Positions 61,926 to 64,000 of a DNA stretch of 64,000 bases are shown in pieces. Both the position numbers and the translations under genes were made by a program. Positions within the stretch are counted from its first letter, which is position 1, and each line of letters opens with the position of its first letter. Under the pieces are notes generated by a model. It did not search any database, was not told where the DNA came from, and was given only the letters and a program-made list of their open reading frames with translations. Source of the DNA: Motacilla alba alba (taxonomy: Eukaryota > Chordata > Aves > Passeriformes > Motacillidae); NCBI RefSeq assembly GCF_015832195.1, contig NC_052032.1, positions 9,956,855-10,020,854 on the forward strand, written 5' to 3'.

Positions 61926-62055
61926 CTGCTGGGCCCACATGCTCCTCTCTGCTGCTGGGCCCACATGCTCCACTCTGCTGCTGGGCCCACATGCTCCTCT
62001 CTGCTGCTGGGCCCACATGCTCCTCTCTGCTGCTGGGCCCACATGCTCCTCTCTG
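61926..62055. repeat. Minisatellite, 26-bp unit, 5 copies
   Basis: Five head-to-tail copies of a 26-bp unit (CTGCTGGGCCCACATGCTCC then TCTCTG) run from 61926 to 62055. Four are identical and the second has one change (CCACTCTG). The near-identity suggests recent expansion. Confidence 0.95.
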
Positions 62056-63235
62056 CTGAGGAACGTTTGGAGCTGCCACTGACGAAGCTGGTTAACACCT
62101 GCCTCACCCAGGTAGCACCTGCCTGTTGCAGAGAGGAAGTGTAACAAAACTGAACAATCATCCCAAAGGGGGCAACAGCTGACCAACTTTGAAACTGCCC
62201 AAGGCCCTGTTTCTCAGGCAGGTGTTCCATCACACCGGTTCGAGAAGTCCCTCAAGAACAAAGATTAAAATGAGTGTGATGAGGACACTCTTGCCCACAG
62301 GGCGAGAACTTCGCTAACATATTTTGCAGAGATAAGATGGAGTCAGTGATCACTTCAGACAACTGAAGGTTATAAGAGGATAAAGCTTTTTAAATTTATC
62401 AGCATTTCTGCAACTTTCAAATTTTCAAATACGAGAGTATGTTAGGGAGAATTGTGGTCAAAACCTGAGAGCTATGAAAACATTCATTAGCCCTGGAAAG
62501 TGGTTTTTACTTCAGGAAAGGAGAGCTGGTATGACCAAAGATGACCAAACTTAGAATCCAAAGTTTTCCAAGTGCGAAGCAAAGAACTTTGGACTTCCCT
62601 GGTTTAACAAGGGTCATGTCCAGCTCGTCCCTGTAACATGCCAGCAGTTCCATGCTGCTGTCCAGACACACATGAGGTGTGAATACCAACGAGTGTCATC
62701 TGTCCTCACCAACAAACCCTCCCTTGCAAGGGACAGCACTTCCCCCTTCCTGCCCATGCAAACTCCAGCAGCAGTCAGCAAGGAAGAGCCTTGGGTGCAG
62801 GGAGATGAGCTGGCTGTACCTTAACACACCCAAACCCCACTGGCAGGACCTTGAATGCTATTTCATATTCTTCTTAAACAAAACAATATTACAAGTCTCT
62901 AAAGGATAATTTTGAAATAGTTTATGAACCGATCAATAGCACCAGTATAAAACTGAATGGTTCAGGAGCCTGGTACAAGACAACTTCCAAAACTATTTTG
63001 CTACTGACTGCCTCACCAAACCCAAGCAGAATAACACTGCTGAAGCATCTCCCATTTTAAAGAAAGCCAGCTTTACCTGCAGTGAATATTTTACACCTTT
63101 ATCAATAAATTTAAACCAAAGTGATAATGATTACTCACTCTAGGCCTGATCCCACAACCTTTACTCACACAAGCAGTCCCACAGGATTTTAATATCACCA
63201 CCTCAACGAATAAGGGTTTGCAGGACAGGTTTTAA

Positions 63236-63370
63236 ATTATTCATATATTCACAGATTTTTAAGACCAGAAGGGATCATTATGATCATCTAGTCTGACCTC
63301 TTGTATAACAAAGGCCATATGATTGTAGCCAGTAATACTTGCACTCGCTGAATCATCTGTAGTAAATCAA
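63236..63370 (-). mobile_element. Old CR1-like LINE 3' fragment
   Basis: The plus strand contains GACCAGAAGGGATCATTATG, ATCATCTAGTCTGACCTC and TTGTATAACAAAGGCCATA, which resembles the reverse complement of the 3' end of old CR1 subfamilies common in turtles and crocodilians. The element's 3' end is at the low coordinate. It is diverged and probably predates birds. The right-hand edge is uncertain and similarity may extend to about 63.5 kb. Confidence 0.65.
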
Positions 63371-64000
63371 ATTGTGTTTAGCAAACTTCCAATATCTATT
63401 CAAATTTTTCACCAAAGAGAACTGAGATGGTTTAGAAAGTAAGTATGCTTGGACATACTTCCTCACAGTTGAACCCAATTATTCCTCTATTTCTATTCAG
63501 AATTCTTCTGACTTCTGGACACTGGTTTTTGGTGTGACAGACCCCAAAGTCCAGCACTGCCTCAGGTACTGCCAGGCCAAAACCCAGTAACCTCCTGAGC
63601 TCCTTCAAAACATGAATTGCCAGTTCATTACTATTTGCTTTCTGCACCTTTACCACTCCTGCCCTGCACCATGACTTCAGAGACACAGATATCATAAGTG
63701 AAAAGACATTCAATTAATGCTATCAATGATGCACAAACAGGAAACTAAACATTTCCACCTCAGCTCTTTCCCAAATAGGATCATGTGCAGCAGCTACTTC
63801 AACCACAAGCTCAAAGGCAAAAACCACCAGAACCACTTTTCTACATTTTGTAATTACTAACTGCTCAGCCTTTCCCACCCAACTTCATCTGCTCCTGAAA
63901 GGACAGCTCTTTTTTGAAATTACTCTTAAGACAGGTTTTATCATACTGTGTATGCAACCTGTAAGGCAGAAAGTTTATCCTCAGATTATGAGCAATTCAG

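Larger units (their letters stand above)
1..64000 (-). other. DENND1A: DENND1A, internal part of the gene
   Basis: The whole window appears to lie inside one minus-strand gene. Ten exons found by translation and splice-site inspection join in frame for 287 codons and match DENND1A rather than its paralogue DENND1B; for example [36 protein letters not shown] and [12 protein letters not shown] are the DENND1A versions. From knowledge of the family, the protein is a Rab35 exchange factor on clathrin-coated and endosomal membranes, with an N-terminal tripartite DENN module (uDENN, cDENN, dDENN) and a proline-rich tail binding clathrin and AP-2. Only about human residues 45-331 are encoded here. 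The start codon, the promoter, the end of dDENN and the tail are outside the window. In the human genome DENND1A is the neighbour of LHX2; that gene is not in the window. Confidence 0.95.
53444..64000 (-). other. DENND1A: DENND1A intron upstream of the first visible exon
   Basis: This is about 10.6 kb with no exon I can recognise. I looked for the preceding coding exons (N-terminal start and the stretch before EVLQTLTK) and did not find them, so the intron probably continues beyond 64000. It holds a (CAAA)5 run at 55115-55134, a small GC-rich spot at about 56380-56460, AT-rich unique sequence at 57.9-58.4 kb, a candidate conserved element at 60.06-60.33 kb, a 5-copy 26-bp minisatellite at 61926-62055 and an old CR1 fragment from about 63236. 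The rest looks like ordinary AT-rich unique intron. Confidence 0.7.

Noticed and set aside
53444..64000. The upstream DENND1A coding exons (protein start and the segment before EVLQTLTK)
   Set aside because: I searched for the expected peptides on the minus strand and saw no convincing match; they probably lie outside the window.

Overview
The window is a stretch of vertebrate genomic DNA, almost certainly avian and probably from a songbird. It is AT-rich with short GC-rich patches. It carries ten short GT-AG exons separated by introns of about 0.5 to 16.5 kb, has the 3' ends of two CR1-type LINE copies, and is unusually rich in GC-rich minisatellites. The clade is inferred from repeat style and exon similarity.

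One gene is recognised: DENND1A (DENN domain-containing 1A, also called connecdenn 1), read on the minus strand, so transcription runs from high to low coordinates. Ten consecutive coding exons (53394-53443, 50519-50638, 33939-34008, 33352-33432, 31214-31267, 27567-27677, 23710-23810, 17969-18014, 8469-8570, 2082-2207) join in frame into 861 nt, or 287 codons. Every junction has matching phase and consensus splice sites. They correspond to about residues 45-331 of the human protein: most of the uDENN part, the whole cDENN part and the start of dDENN. The exons for the N-terminal ~44 residues should lie beyond position 64000. The rest of dDENN and the clathrin/AP-2-binding tail should lie beyond position 1. 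The product is a guanine-nucleotide exchange factor for Rab35 that acts in clathrin-mediated endocytosis and endosomal recycling.

Everything else is intronic. Positions 1-8.5 kb hold the last visible exon, a GC-box patch and an ~11-bp CpG-rich minisatellite. Positions 8.6-24 kb hold three exons, a 34-unit 24/30-bp minisatellite (16392-17243) and a likely conserved non-coding block with several TAATTA/TAATTG cores (about 20.55-21.07 kb). Positions 24-34 kb are exon-dense (five exons) with one CR1 fragment. The largest intron (34009-50518) holds an (ATT)7(ATC)11 microsatellite, an ~18-unit 31-bp-type minisatellite with a G-quadruplex motif and a (TCTG)n tract, a 60-nt polypurine run, and a 26-unit 38-bp minisatellite. 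That last array ends at a CpG-dense patch with a perfect core CTCF motif. Positions 50-64 kb hold two exons, a small 26-bp minisatellite, an old CR1 fragment and a candidate enhancer with a POU octamer.

The most interesting signal is in the largest intron. The 38-bp array, read in the sense of the gene, repeats a near-perfect 5' splice-site sequence (CAG|GTGAG, once CAG|GTAAG) 24 times. It begins at the CpG/CTCF patch and is followed about 1.2 kb downstream by a 60-nt polypyrimidine tract and an AG. No separate protein-coding gene, structural RNA gene, CRISPR array or intact mobile element is supported. All the long open frames other than the exons fall in tandem repeats or look like chance.
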